Notes: generated by a model from the sequence alone, not told the origin. 64,000 nt of DNA from Amycolatopsis taiwanensis DSM 45107 (GCF_000519205.1 NZ_KI912602.1:158380-222379), one strand, 5' to 3'; shown: positions 1 to 8,695, counted from the first letter of the stretch. A program made the numbers and translations.

Positions 1-107
1 GCGCGAGTCCCACGTTCCCGACGCGCGAGTCCCACGTTCCCGACGCGCGAGTCCCACGTTCCCGACGCGCGAGTCCCACGTTCCCGTAGACGGGAACGTG
101 GGACTCC
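1..107. repeat. Bipartite 22-bp repeat array (copy 1)
   Basis: About four head-to-tail copies of a 22-bp unit with core GAGTCCCACGTTCCCG are followed, after a short centre (TAGA), by one copy in the opposite orientation (CGGGAACGTGGGACTC). The array could fold into a long hairpin. The left end is cut by the window edge. Related arrays recur at 2001, 18961, 23018, 23957, 39853 and 58980. Confidence 0.9.
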
Positions 108-129
108 GCGGCTAAAAGCCATGGCCGAC

Positions 130-151
130 GATGTAGCAAGCCTGCTACATC
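130..151. promoter_or_regulatory. Inverted repeat upstream of the toxin-antitoxin pair
   Basis: Perfect 9-bp arms GATGTAGCA / TGCTACATC are separated by AGCC, about 55 bp upstream of the antitoxin start. RHH antitoxins usually repress their own operon by binding such palindromes. However, a nearly identical palindrome with similar flanks lies upstream of the ABC exporter at 2234-2255, so the binding protein could be something else. Confidence 0.5.
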
Positions 152-206
152 CCAGTACCATCCCAACGCGGCCATGCGCTGGCACCAGCGGTGGTACCAT
201 ACGTTG

Positions 207-422
207 ATGGAGAAGACGACGATTTACCTGCCAGAAGATCTCAAGGCAGCGGTCAAGCGCGCTTCCCAGCAACGCGGGATCTCTGAGGCCGAGGTCATCC
301 GAGAATCCATCCGGGCGGCGGTCGGTAAGGTCCGGCCACAGCCCCGGGGAGGCCTCTTCACCGGTACGGAACCGATCGCCCGGCACGCCGACGAACTCCT
401 GGTCGGCTTCGGTGACCGGTGA
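207..422 (+). CDS. vapB: Ribbon-helix-helix antitoxin (VapB-like)
   Basis: A 71-residue protein. The first 45 residues match the CopG/RHH pattern: a short strand (TTIYLPEDL, residues 3-11) followed by two helices containing KRASQQRGISEAEVIRE. The C-terminal tail (PQPRGGLFTG) is the usual flexible toxin-neutralising region. The ATG at 207 is preferred over an upstream in-frame ATG at 174, because family members begin just before the strand. Its last bases overlap the start of the PIN toxin gene by 4 nt (GTGA), so the two are translationally coupled. It probably acts as a dimer that binds the operon promoter and blocks the toxin. Good confidence as an antitoxin; the exact subfamily is not certain. 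Confidence 0.85.
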   Translation: MEKTTIYLPEDLKAAVKRASQQRGISEAEVIRESIRAAVGKVRPQPRGGLFTGTEPIARHADELLVGFGDR

Positions 423-826
423 TCGTCGATACGAGCGCCCTACTAGCTTTTTTCGACCGCGCCGAACCCGACCACGAGCCCGTTTCCGAGGCCGTGGAGC
501 AGACGAATGAGCCGCTCGTCGTCTCGCCGTTCGTCATCGCAGAACTCGACTATCTGGTCGCCACCCGCGTCGGGGTTGATGCCGAACTCGCCGTCCTGCG
601 TGAAATGGCAGGCGGCGCATGGGAACTTCCCTTCTTCGGTCCACCCGAACTGGAACAGGCTGCCAGGATCGTGGAAAAGTATCGCGATCAAAACATTGGC
701 GTAGCAGACGCGTCGAATGTGGTGCTCGCCGATCGTTACCACACCAGAACCATTCTGACCTTGGATCGCCGGCACTTCGACGTGTTGCAACCGGTCGGCG
801 GCGGGCGGTTCGCAGTACTGCCGTGA
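419..826 (+). CDS. vapC: PIN-domain ribonuclease toxin (VapC-like)
   Basis: A 135-residue single PIN domain. The acidic metal-binding positions are visible: D4 in MIVDTSALLAFF, the glutamate in VIAELDYL, the aspartate in IGVADASNV and another in LTLDRRHF. PIN toxins cleave tRNA or rRNA when released from their antitoxin. The GTG start at 419 overlaps the antitoxin stop, as is typical of vapBC operons. No frameshift is seen. Downstream, 827-1112 holds no gene I can support on either strand; the long minus-strand frame across the toxin is a shadow. The RNA target cannot be predicted from sequence. Confidence 0.88.
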   Translation: MIVDTSALLAFFDRAEPDHEPVSEAVEQTNEPLVVSPFVIAELDYLVATRVGVDAELAVLREMAGGAWELPFFGPPELEQAARIVEKYRDQNIGVADASNVVLADRYHTRTILTLDRRHFDVLQPVGGGRFAVLP

Positions 827-1112
827 ACCCGCTGATCCGAAATCGTAGGTGAAGGAAGTAGCACCCGGCGAAACGGAACGGCATCGGATTCGTGGTGGTC
901 GGTTGTGGTCAGGCGGCGATTCGAGGGCGACGCGGTAGCCCGGTGGTGCGAGTCGGCGGGTGTGGTTGTGTTTCTTGCGGTCGGTGGAGCCTGGGTGACG
1001 GGCGGGACGGGATGGTGTGTCGGCTGACAAAGGTTTGGCCGGTACCTTCGGATTTCTGAGAAATGATTTGACGTACCGGATGAACGGGTGATCCTCTGCG
1101 TGGGTGGTCAAG

Positions 1113-2000
1113 ATGCACGCAGACGAAGCGGACATCAACTCGGATCTCCTGCGCCGGTTGCTGCGTGGCCAGTTCCCTCAGTGGGCGGACTTACCGATCG
1201 AGCGCCTCGCCTCCGGCGGGACCGTCAACGCCGTCTACCGACTCGGGGACACGTTGACGGTCCGGCTTCCCCTCACCTCGGCAGGCGCCCGCGCTCTGGG
1301 ACCCGAGTGTCGGTGGCTCCCGAAACTCGCACCCGCACTGCCCGTCACGATCCCCACCGTGGTCGCCACCGGCGACCCTGCCGAGGGATACCCCTGGGCG
1401 TGGGCAGTGCACGAGTGGATCGACGGCGACACTCCGGTGGAAGGCCGCCTCGCGCGGCCGGATCAGTTGGCCAACGACCTGGCGGAGTTCGTCACGGCGA
1501 TGCGTAAGGTCGGCCTGGACGGTGGCCCGAGCGCCTACCGCGGCGCCCCGCTGGACACCGTCGACCGGTATACCCGAACCGCAATCGAAGACCTGCGCCA
1601 CACCGACGAGCCGTTTGATGCCGACGCGGCCACCGCGGCCTGGGAAGAAGCACTTGCCGCCCCAGCCTGGTCCTCGACCCCCTGCTGGGTTCACGCCGAT
1701 CTGATGCCCAGCAACCTGCTCATCACCAAAAACAGGCTGACCGGAGTCCTCGACTTCGCCACCGTCGGGGTCGGCGACCCCGCCTGCGACCTCATCCCCG
1801 CCTGGAACCTGCTGCCGCCCGCTGCCCGAGAGATTTTCCACGACGCCGTGGACGTCGACGACGCCACCTGGATGCGTGGGCGCGGCTGGGCACTGTCGAT
1901 GGCCGTCATCCAACTCCCGTACTACCGGACCACCAATCCGATCATCTCCGCCAATGCCCGCCACACCATCGACGAAATCCTCACCGCTCAAGACCGCTGA
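1113..2000 (+). CDS. Aminoglycoside-phosphotransferase-fold (APH) kinase
   Basis: A 295-residue protein of the APH/choline-kinase superfamily. The catalytic loop is H194-A-D196-L-M-P-S-N201 (Brenner motif HxDxxxxN), and the metal-binding DFG-like aspartate is D214 in LDFATVG. The N-terminal lobe has SGGTVNAVYRLG as its nucleotide-binding turn. The ATG at 1113 is chosen because members of this family commonly begin MHADE; a GTG 9 nt upstream is the alternative. Such proteins phosphorylate small molecules (antibiotics, homoserine, sugars) with ATP. The substrate here is unknown and the genes on either side do not suggest one. Resistance is possible but not shown. The gene ends directly at a repeat array. 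Confidence 0.82.
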   Translation: MHADEADINSDLLRRLLRGQFPQWADLPIERLASGGTVNAVYRLGDTLTVRLPLTSAGARALGPECRWLPKLAPALPVTIPTVVATGDPAEGYPWAWAVHEWIDGDTPVEGRLARPDQLANDLAEFVTAMRKVGLDGGPSAYRGAPLDTVDRYTRTAIEDLRHTDEPFDADAATAAWEEALAAPAWSSTPCWVHADLMPSNLLITKNRLTGVLDFATVGVGDPACDLIPAWNLLPPAAREIFHDAVDVDDATWMRGRGWALSMAVIQLPYYRTTNPIISANARHTIDEILTAQDR

Positions 2001-2215
2001 TCCCACGCTCCAGTAGCGCATGTCCCGCCTTCCGATAGACCGGAACGTGGGACTCACACGACGGGAACGTGGAACTCACACGACCGGAACGCGGGACACG
2101 CGCGACCGGAACGCGGGACACGCGCGACCGGAACGCGGGACACGCGCGACCGGAACGCGGGACACGCGCGACCGGAACGGGGGACACGCGCGACGGGAAC
2201 GTGGGACTCGCGTGG
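2001..2215. repeat. Bipartite 22-bp repeat array (copy 2)
   Basis: It begins at the stop codon of the kinase. Two degenerate units face right-to-left (TCCCACGCTCC, GTCCCGCCTTCCG), followed after a short centre by about seven units in the opposite orientation (core CCGGAACGCGGGACACGCG). Four of these are nearly identical tandem 22-mers around 2091-2180. Confidence 0.9.
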
Positions 2216-2233
2216 CGAGAGGCCGTGGCCGAA

Positions 2234-2255
2234 GATGTAGTAGGTCTGCTACATT
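2234..2255. promoter_or_regulatory. Inverted repeat upstream of the ABC exporter
   Basis: Arms GATGTAGTA / TGCTACATT flank GGTC, 34 bp before the exporter ATPase start. 18 of 22 positions match the palindrome at 130-151, and the preceding TGGCCGA is also shared. It is a probable operator; the binding protein is unknown. Both copies also lie in a short open frame starting with GTG/ATG, so conservation could instead reflect a decayed common coding start. Confidence 0.5.
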
Positions 2256-2289
2256 CCATCGCAGGATCTCTACATTGGGGAGAAGGCCT

Positions 2290-3201
2290 ATGACAACGCT
2301 GACCGGACCGCGGGGAGTGGCTCGGCAGGGGGAGCCGGTCGACGCCGTACTCGACGTACGGGACCTGCGCATGCGTTATGGCAGCAACGACGTGCTGGCC
2401 GGCGTCACGTTCACGGCCGGCCGCGGAGAGGTGCTGGCGCTGCTGGGGCCGAACGGGGCGGGCAAGACGACCACGATCGAAATCCTGGAAGGGTTCCGGA
2501 TGCGTTCCGCCGGACAGGTGAGCGTGCTCGGCACCGACCCGGCGCGCGGCGACGAGGCGTGGCGGGCCAGGCTCGGCGTGGTCCTGCAGTCCTGGCGCGA
2601 CCACGCGAAATGGCGCGTTGCGGAACTGATCGAGCATATCGGCACCTACTACCGGGACTACCGCGAGCCGTGGGACACCGGCGAGCTCATCGCGGCGGTC
2701 GGGCTGACCGAGCACGCGCGCAAGCGGGTCGGGCGGCTCTCCGGCGGGCAGCGGCGGCGGCTCGACGTGGCGATCGGCATCGTCGGGCGGCCCGACCTGC
2801 TCTTCCTCGACGAGCCGACCGTCGGGTTCGACCCGGAGGCGCGCCGCGAGTTCCACGACCTCGTACACCGGCTGTCCGACGACGAGGACACCACGATCCT
2901 GCTCACCACCCACGACCTCGACGAGGCCGAGAAGCTCAGCGACCGCATCCTCATCCTGGCCGGCGGCTCGATCATCGCCGACGGTTCTCCCGACCAGCTG
3001 TCGCGGGAAATGGCCAGCGAAGCGGAGGTCAAATGGACCCGCGACGGCCAGCGGTTCATCCACACCACGACCGAGGCGACCAAGTTCGTGCACGACCTGT
3101 TCCGCCAGTACGGCGACGAGATCGCCGATCTGGAGGTACGCCGCGGCGGCTTGGAGGACACGTACATGGCGCTGGTGCGCCGTTTCGAGGAGGCCCGATG
3201 A
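2290..3201 (+). CDS. ABC transporter ATP-binding protein (drug/antibiotic exporter type)
   Basis: A 303-residue ATPase of the DrrA/CcmA-like class. Walker A is GPNGAGKTT (about 53-61), the signature is LSGGQRRR (about 150-157), Walker B is LLFLDEPT (about 171-178), and the H-loop follows in LTTHDLDEA. The C-terminal roughly 80 residues form the usual DUF4162-like tail. The ATG at 2290 has a GGGGAGAAGG ribosome site; the longer open frame upstream runs through the repeat array and is not coding. The stop overlaps the permease start by 4 nt, so the two form an exporter. Substrate unknown; the small Xre gene at 4226 may regulate it. Confidence 0.92.
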   Translation: MTTLTGPRGVARQGEPVDAVLDVRDLRMRYGSNDVLAGVTFTAGRGEVLALLGPNGAGKTTTIEILEGFRMRSAGQVSVLGTDPARGDEAWRARLGVVLQSWRDHAKWRVAELIEHIGTYYRDYREPWDTGELIAAVGLTEHARKRVGRLSGGQRRRLDVAIGIVGRPDLLFLDEPTVGFDPEARREFHDLVHRLSDDEDTTILLTTHDLDEAEKLSDRILILAGGSIIADGSPDQLSREMASEAEVKWTRDGQRFIHTTTEATKFVHDLFRQYGDEIADLEVRRGGLEDTYMALVRRFEEAR

Positions 3202-4049
3202 GCACCCTGCTGAACGTCGGCAAGGCCGGCCTGGCCCGCGGCCGGATCGAGTTGCGGCAGACCTTCACCAACGCGCAGGACCTGTGGGCGTACCTGTTCC
3301 CGGCCATAATCCTCACCGTCGTGATGGTGTTCATGCGGAACGCGACCGTGCCGGGGATGAACTTCTCGCTCAGCTCACGGACCTTGCCGAGTGTGCTGGG
3401 CATGAACATCGCCTTCGCCGGGCTGGTGAACGTGATGCAGACGTTGACCTCCGAGCGTGAGGACGGGACGCTGCTGAGGGCGAAGGCGATCCCGAACGGG
3501 ATGGTCGGCTACCTCGTCGGGAAGATCGTGCAGGTTTCGGGGATGTCGCTGATCAGCTGCGCGCTGGTGCTGATTCCGGGGCTGTTCGTGACGAAGGAGC
3601 TCGATCTGGGCCCGGGCGCCTGGCTGACCCTGATCTGGGTGATCCTGCTCGGATTCCTGGCGACCATGCCGATCGGCGCGATCGCCGGTGCGCTGATCTC
3701 CAACCCCCGCGCGATCGGGTTGATCATGATGCCGGTCATGGGACTGGTCGCGATCTCGGGGATCTTCTACCCGAGCAGTGCCCTGCCGTCCTGGCTGCAG
3801 GTGATCGGGCAGGTGTTCCCGATCTACTGGCTCGGCCTGGGCATGCGGTCGGCGCTGCTGCCGGACGCCATGGCCGCGGCGGAGTTCGGGAATTCCTGGC
3901 GGCAGTTGGAGACGGTGGCGGTGCTGGGCATCTGGGCGGTCATCGGCCTGGCGGTGGCACCGATGCTGTTGCGTAGGATGGCCCGGCGCGAGTCCGGCTC
4001 GGCGGTGGCCGCGCGCCGCGAGAAGGCGATACAGCGAGTGCCGCGATGA
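3198..4049 (+). CDS. ABC-2 type exporter permease
   Basis: A 283-residue integral membrane protein with about six hydrophobic segments. The first is YLFPAIILTVVMVFM (about residues 32-46) and the last is near VAVLGIWAVIGLAVAP. The pattern is that of ABC-2 membrane proteins, including the conserved LTSEREDGTLLRAKA stretch before the second segment. It starts at the ATG inside the ATPase stop (ATGA overlap). It pairs with the upstream ATPase to export an unidentified substrate, probably a drug or lipid-like compound. The C-terminus is basic and cytoplasmic. Confidence 0.9.
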   Translation: MSTLLNVGKAGLARGRIELRQTFTNAQDLWAYLFPAIILTVVMVFMRNATVPGMNFSLSSRTLPSVLGMNIAFAGLVNVMQTLTSEREDGTLLRAKAIPNGMVGYLVGKIVQVSGMSLISCALVLIPGLFVTKELDLGPGAWLTLIWVILLGFLATMPIGAIAGALISNPRAIGLIMMPVMGLVAISGIFYPSSALPSWLQVIGQVFPIYWLGLGMRSALLPDAMAAAEFGNSWRQLETVAVLGIWAVIGLAVAPMLLRRMARRESGSAVAARREKAIQRVPR

Positions 4050-4092
4050 GCGGCCCGGTGTCGGCAGGCGCTCCGTCACAATCAAGAGGGTC

Positions 4093-4193
4093 TCGGGGCT
4101 TGCCCCAAGTCGGGACGTGGGGGCCGAGCCTCCACCTGAAAGGGGGTCCGGGGGCTTGCCCCAGTCGGGGGCGTGGGGGCGGAGCCTCCACAT
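4093..4193. repeat. GC-rich hairpin repeat, two copies
   Basis: Two imperfect copies of an element of about 43 bp: GGGGCTTGCCCC followed by AGTCGGG..CGTGGGGGC.GAGCCTCCAC, at about 4093-4135 and 4150-4193. GGGGCTTGCCCC is itself a perfect hairpin. Relatives lie inside the gene at 40077-40856 and near 58785, so this is a dispersed element. It may also act as the exporter terminator. Confidence 0.75.
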
Positions 4194-4225
4194 AGCACGG
4201 TTGCGCGCAGACTCGCGGAGGGGCA

Positions 4226-4459
4226 GTGAGCGAAACGATCTACAACCGCATCGCGATGCTGCGGGCCGAACGCGGAATCTCGCGCCGACAGCTCGCCGAG
4301 GCGCTCGGGGTGCACTACCAGACCATCGGGTATCTGGAACGCGGTGAGTACAGCCCGAGCCTGCACCTCGCCTTGCGGATAGCGCAGTACTTCGAGGTCA
4401 ACGTGGAGGTGGTCTTTTCCACCGCCCCCTTCCCGCGCCTGGGAGAACGCTCGGCTTAG
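4226..4459 (+). CDS. Small Xre-family transcriptional regulator
   Basis: A 77-residue protein that is almost entirely one helix-turn-helix domain: ISRRQLAEALGVHYQTIGYLE at about residues 18-38 covers both recognition helices. The length and the tail ALRIAQYFEVNVEVVF match the YozG/Cro-like group of short Xre regulators. These often sit beside ABC exporters or DUF2178-type membrane proteins and repress them. GTG start with GGAGGGG just upstream. It lies between the exporter genes and a convergent DUF1275 gene. Regulation of the neighbouring exporter is an inference. Confidence 0.85.
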   Translation: MSETIYNRIAMLRAERGISRRQLAEALGVHYQTIGYLERGEYSPSLHLALRIAQYFEVNVEVVFSTAPFPRLGERSA

Positions 4460-4477
4460 GGGTATCTGGACCAGTCT

Positions 4478-5137
4478 TCAAGACCGGTGTACGAGCCATT
4501 CGCCGCCGCGACGGGTCAACAGGTACGCGATGGCGCCGACCGCCGCGAGCAGCAGCACCGCGAGGCCGAGGGTGTAGGCCAGTCCGGTGTAGGTGACGAG
4601 CACGCCGCCGATGAGCGCACCCACGAACAGCGCCGCGACCGAGGTGGCCCGCCGCCCGGCCCGGCCCTGGCCACCGAGAAGGGGCTCGCTCAGCAGGCCG
4701 GTCAGCGTCGAGGTGATCACCGTCGTGTTCAGATCGGGCACGGCGAGCCGGCGCACCAGCGCGTTCTGCAGGCCCATGGCGAGTCCCAACGGAACAATCG
4801 GGGCGTACACATTGGACAAATAGAGGACGAGGACCAGAGCCACCGCGGCGAGCGTGCCCTCGATGGCCGCGCCCAGCGTGAGCAACCGGCCGCGGTCGCC
4901 CCGCAGCCACCGGCCGAGGATTGCGCCCACGGCGAAGGACACGAGCCCGATCAGTGGACTCAATACCGGCAACGCCGCCGCGCCGCCGAGGGCGAACCCG
5001 AGCAGCACCACGTTCCCGGTCTGGTTGGCGACGAACACGGTGCCCAGCCCGAGGAAGCTCGTCGCGTCCACCAGGCCCGTGACGAGCGTCAGCACCACCA
5101 GCAGGTGCGGCAGTGGCCCGTGGCGTCTCTGGTTCAC
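4478..5137 (-). CDS. DUF1275 (YoaK-like) membrane protein
   Basis: A 219-residue membrane protein with about six transmembrane helices. The family features of DUF1275 are visible: TGLVDATSFLGLG and FVANQTGNVVLLG near the N-terminus, and MGLQNALVRRLAVPDLNTTV in the middle. Function is unknown; some members are annotated as transporter-like. The gene is convergent with the Xre gene, with only 18 bp between the stops. No signal sequence is seen beyond the first helix. Confidence 0.88.
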   Translation of the reverse strand: MNQRRHGPLPHLLVVLTLVTGLVDATSFLGLGTVFVANQTGNVVLLGFALGGAAALPVLSPLIGLVSFAVGAILGRWLRGDRGRLLTLGAAIEGTLAAVALVLVLYLSNVYAPIVPLGLAMGLQNALVRRLAVPDLNTTVITSTLTGLLSEPLLGGQGRAGRRATSVAALFVGALIGGVLVTYTGLAYTLGLAVLLLAAVGAIAYLLTRRGGEWLVHRS

Positions 5138-5314
5138 GACCTCCCAGCATAGAAGCAGAGCGTGACCTCGCGAGATGCCTTACGCGATTGTCGAATGTGG
5201 ACGAAGCGGACCAGACCGCCCAGAACAGGCGACCAGTCGTTCCCGGACCCCTTTTGGTTACTCACCCCGTTCACATGGAGAATGCACAGGCGGACCTTGA
5301 GCAGGGAGTGATCA

Positions 5315-7648
5315 GTGACAGGCGTTCAGCCGATCGAGCGAAGGATCGCCGAGGAACTCGGCGTACGCGAGGGGCAGGTCAAGGCGGCCGTGGACCTCCT
5401 CGACGGCGGGTCGACGGTTCCCTTCATCGCGCGCTACCGCAAAGAAGTCACCGGCATGCTCGACGACGCGCAGTTGCGCACGCTCGAGGATCGCCTGCGC
5501 TACTTGCGCGAACTCGACGAACGCCGCGGGGCGATCCTCGAGTCGATCTCCGGCCAGGGCAAGCTCACCGATGAGCTGAAGGCCCAGATCATGGCGGCGG
5601 AGACCAAGTCCCGCCTGGAAGACATCTACCTGCCTTACAAGCCGAAGCGCCGCACCAAGGCGCAGATCGCGCGCGAAGCGGGTCTGGAGCCGCTCGCCGA
5701 CGGCCTGCTCGGCGATCCGGGCACCGAACCGCTGGCCGCCGCGGCGGTGTTCGTCGATCCGGAGAAGGGCGTGGCCGACGCGCAGGCCGCGCTCGACGGA
5801 GCGCGGGCCATTCTCGTCGAGCGCTTCGGTGAGGACGCCGACCTGATCGGCGAGCTGCGCGAGAAGATGTGGTCACAGGGCCGCCTGAGCTCGAAGGTCC
5901 GCAGCGGCAAGGAGACCGAGGGCGCGAAGTTCGCCGACTACTTCGACTTCTCCGAGCCGTTGACGAAGATGCCCTCGCACCGGGTGCTCGCGTTGTTCCG
6001 TGGTGAGAAGGAGGAAGTCCTCGACCTCACCATCGAGGCGGAGGAGCCCGGTGACGAGCCCCGCGTCGGCCCCGGCGAGTACGAGCAGCGGATCGCGCAG
6101 CAGTTCGGCATCGCCGACCAGGGCCGCCCGGCCGACAAGTGGCTGCTCGACACGGTCCGCTGGGCCTGGCGCACCAAGATCCTGCTGCACCTGGGCATCG
6201 ACCTGCGGTTGCGGCTGCGGCAGGCGGCCGAGGACGACGCGGTGGCCGTGTTCGCCGCCAACCTGCGTGACCTGCTGCTGGCCGCCCCCGCCGGCACCCG
6301 CGCCACGATGGGGCTCGACCCGGGTTACCGCACCGGCGTCAAGGTCGCCGTGGTGGACGCGACCGGCAAGGTGGTGGCCACGCACACGATCTACCCGCAC
6401 CAGCCGCAGAACCGCTGGGACGCCTCGATCGCCGAGCTCGCGAAGCTGGCCGCCGAGCATCGGGTCGAGCTGATCGCGATCGGCAACGGCACCGCGTCCC
6501 GCGAGACCGACAAGCTGGCCGTCGAACTGATCAAGAAGCATCCCGAGCTGAAGCTGACCAAGGCGATGGTGTCCGAGGCCGGGGCGTCGGTGTATTCGGC
6601 TTCGGCCTTCGCCTCCCAGGAGCTGCCCGAACTGGACGTGTCGCTGCGCGGTGCGGTGTCGATCGCCCGCCGGCTGCAGGACCCGCTGGCGGAACTGGTG
6701 AAGATCGACCCGAAGTCGATCGGGGTCGGGCAGTACCAGCACGACGTGTCCGAGGTGTCACTGTCCCGCTCGCTCGACGCCGTGGTCGAGGACTGTGTGA
6801 ACGCCGTCGGGGTCGACGTCAACACCGCGTCCGCCCCGCTGCTGACCCGGGTTTCCGGCATCACCGCCGGGCTGGCGGAGAACATCGTCAGCCACCGCGA
6901 CCAGCACGGCCCGTTCTCCTCCCGCGAGGTCCTCAAGCAGGTGCCCCGTCTCGGCCCGAAGGCGTTCGAACAGTGCGCGGGCTTCTTGCGTATTCGTGGC
7001 GGGGACGACCCGCTCGACTCCTCCAGCGTGCACCCCGAGGCATATCCGGTGGTGCGGCGCATCTCCTCGGCCACGGGCAAGGACCTGCGCGAGCTGATCG
7101 GCAACTCCCCCGTGCTCAAGACCGTCCGGCCGCAGGAGTTCGTGGACGACACCTTCGGTCTGCCTACGGTCACCGACATCCTTGCCGAGTTGGAGAAGCC
7201 GGGCCGTGACCCACGCCCGGCGTTCAAGACCGCGACCTTCGCCGAAGGGGTCGAGAAGCTCGCGGACCTGAAGCCGGGGATGCGGCTGGAGGGCGTGGTC
7301 ACCAACGTCGCCGCGTTCGGCGCGTTCGTCGATGTCGGCGTGCACCAGGACGGGCTCGTGCACGTTTCGGCGATGTCGAAGAACTTCGTCAAGGACCCGC
7401 GTGACGTGGTCAAGCCGGGCGACATCGTCAAGGTCAAGGTGCTCGAGGTGGACATCCCGCGCAAACGGATCTCGCTGACGCTGCGCCTGGACGACGAGGC
7501 CACCCCCGGCAAGCCACCAGCCTCCTCCGGCGGGGGACGCCAGCAGGGCCAGCGCAAGGGCGGTGGCCAGGGACGCCGGCGCGACTCCGCCTCCACTGGT
7601 GGCGGCGCACTCGCCGACGCCCTGCGGCGCGCGGGTTACGGTCGCTGA
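5315..7648 (+). CDS. tex: Tex family transcription accessory / RNA-binding protein
   Basis: A 777-residue protein with the full Tex architecture. The N-terminal helical region is residues 1 to about 200 and includes STVPFIARYRKEVTG. A YqgF/RNase H-like domain starts near residue 330 at GLDPGYRTGVK. Helix-hairpin-helix repeats lie around 500-560, and an S1 RNA-binding domain at about 651-725 contains GAFVDVGVHQDGLVHVS. The C-terminus is a Gly/Arg/Gln-rich disordered tail, common in actinobacterial homologues. Tex binds nucleic acid and is linked to transcription and RNA quality control. GTG start with a GCAGGGA site. It stands alone between unrelated genes. Confidence 0.96.
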   Translation: MTGVQPIERRIAEELGVREGQVKAAVDLLDGGSTVPFIARYRKEVTGMLDDAQLRTLEDRLRYLRELDERRGAILESISGQGKLTDELKAQIMAAETKSRLEDIYLPYKPKRRTKAQIAREAGLEPLADGLLGDPGTEPLAAAAVFVDPEKGVADAQAALDGARAILVERFGEDADLIGELREKMWSQGRLSSKVRSGKETEGAKFADYFDFSEPLTKMPSHRVLALFRGEKEEVLDLTIEAEEPGDEPRVGPGEYEQRIAQQFGIADQGRPADKWLLDTVRWAWRTKILLHLGIDLRLRLRQAAEDDAVAVFAANLRDLLLAAPAGTRATMGLDPGYRTGVKVAVVDATGKVVATHTIYPHQPQNRWDASIAELAKLAAEHRVELIAIGNGTASRETDKLAVELIKKHPELKLTKAMVSEAGASVYSASAFASQELPELDVSLRGAVSIARRLQDPLAELVKIDPKSIGVGQYQHDVSEVSLSRSLDAVVEDCVNAVGVDVNTASAPLLTRVSGITAGLAENIVSHRDQHGPFSSREVLKQVPRLGPKAFEQCAGFLRIRGGDDPLDSSSVHPEAYPVVRRISSATGKDLRELIGNSPVLKTVRPQEFVDDTFGLPTVTDILAELEKPGRDPRPAFKTATFAEGVEKLADLKPGMRLEGVVTNVAAFGAFVDVGVHQDGLVHVSAMSKNFVKDPRDVVKPGDIVKVKVLEVDIPRKRISLTLRLDDEATPGKPPASSGGGRQQGQRKGGGQGRRRDSASTGGGALADALRRAGYGR

Positions 7649-7719
7649 AGCGCCCGGAGTGGACAGGTGAGCCCGGTGGCGTGGCGGAAGTGGTACGGCC
7701 CATCATCGCCGGGGTGCTA

Positions 7720-7737
7720 CCGCCGGTCTTCCGGCGG
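7720..7737. terminator. Hairpin downstream of tex
   Basis: Perfect 7-bp stem CCGCCGG / CCGGCGG with loop TCTT, about 70 bp after the tex stop. There is no U-tract, as is usual for actinobacterial hairpin terminators. Confidence 0.45.
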
Positions 7738-7800
7738 CCAGTTTGACCATGATCGGGGTCGGAGGCCATCCTGGTTTCCATCAGTCGCGGGGAGGAATCG

Positions 7801-8433
7801 ATGAGTACCTTCGTCGTGGTCGGCGGTGCCGGTCGGACCGGTCGCCGGATCACCGATCGGCTCGCCAAGGGCGGCCACCGCGTCATCGTGGCCAGCCGCC
7901 GCCCCGAGGGTGACGAGACCGCCGAACTCGATCTGGCCGGCAGCGTGGATGCGGCCGTGTTCACCGGTGCGGACGGCATCGTGGTCGCCATCGAGCCGCC
8001 CCGGGACCCGGCCGAAGCCGAAACGGTGATGCACCACGGCATCGCCCGGATCGCGGCCATCGCGGCCCGGGAGGACATCCCGGTGGTGCTCGTTTCGCAG
8101 ATCTACCTGACCCGCCCGGCGGAGCATCCGGAAATGGCCGAGCGCATCGAGGCTCGTGCCCGCGGCGAGCAGGCGTTGCGGGCCAGCGGCGCGCAGTACA
8201 CGATCGTCCGGCCGAGCTGGTTGCACGACCTGCCCGCCGACGGCGTGCGGGTCGAGCAGGGCGACACCGGGGAGGGCCGGATCAGCCGTGACGCGGTCGC
8301 CGACGCGGTGGTGGCCGCGCTGTTCGATCCGTCGGCCTCGGGTAAGACCTTCGAGCTCTACGACGACGCCGAGTCGACCGAGCCGGACTGGTCGACCTTG
8401 TTCGCGGCGCTGTCCCCCGACCCCGAGGCCTGA
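7801..8433 (+). CDS. NAD(P)-binding oxidoreductase (NmrA/atypical SDR type)
   Basis: A 210-residue Rossmann-fold protein with the N-terminal glycine motif GGAGRTGR (residues 8-15), the arrangement of atypical short-chain dehydrogenases (SDR_a5/NmrA-like). A YTIVRPSWL strand-turn segment, common in this group, lies near residue 135. There is no clear YxxxK catalytic pair, so it may be a redox sensor or a nucleotide-binding protein without dehydrogenase activity. ATG start with GGGGAGGAATCG directly upstream. Monocistronic, followed by a strong hairpin. Confidence 0.85.
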   Translation: MSTFVVVGGAGRTGRRITDRLAKGGHRVIVASRRPEGDETAELDLAGSVDAAVFTGADGIVVAIEPPRDPAEAETVMHHGIARIAAIAAREDIPVVLVSQIYLTRPAEHPEMAERIEARARGEQALRASGAQYTIVRPSWLHDLPADGVRVEQGDTGEGRISRDAVADAVVAALFDPSASGKTFELYDDAESTEPDWSTLFAALSPDPEA

Positions 8434-8489
8434 CCACCACGCGGCGCGCGCCAGCTTGCGCGCCTTGTCCTGATCAGACGTTTCGCCCC

Positions 8490-8519
8490 TGGTCCGGCGA
8501 CCGAAAGATCGCCGGACCA
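8490..8519. terminator. Hairpin terminator after the oxidoreductase
   Basis: Perfect 11-bp stem TGGTCCGGCGA / TCGCCGGACCA with an 8-nt loop, 56 bp downstream of the stop. The remaining space up to 8746 holds the conserved upstream block of the first small paralogue. Confidence 0.65.
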
Positions 8520-8695
8520 AGATCCGCCCACCCTCATGTCCGGCGTAGACAAATTCGCCGCCGGAGTACGGCGACGTAATTGCGATTGTGCCGTCGGAAG
8601 CGTCTCAAAAACGTCTAATATCGGTTCGGGTGACAGCTGATCAGAAATGCGCCCGAGTGATGCCTTCGTGACGCCAACTGCCGACCATGTTCACG

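Noticed and set aside
1..107. CRISPR-like array
   Set aside because: Units are 22 bp and directly adjacent with no spacers, they invert in the middle, and no cas gene is present. This holds for all the arrays.
443..1138. A 231-codon minus-strand frame over the PIN toxin
   Set aside because: Antisense shadow of the toxin gene and its downstream gap; no recognisable domain.
2020..2289. N-terminal extension of the exporter ATPase through the 22-bp array
   Set aside because: Low-complexity GTRDTRDRN translation from the repeats; the ATG at 2290 has a ribosome site and fits the family length. The same reasoning applies to the frame extending the ATPase at 22956.
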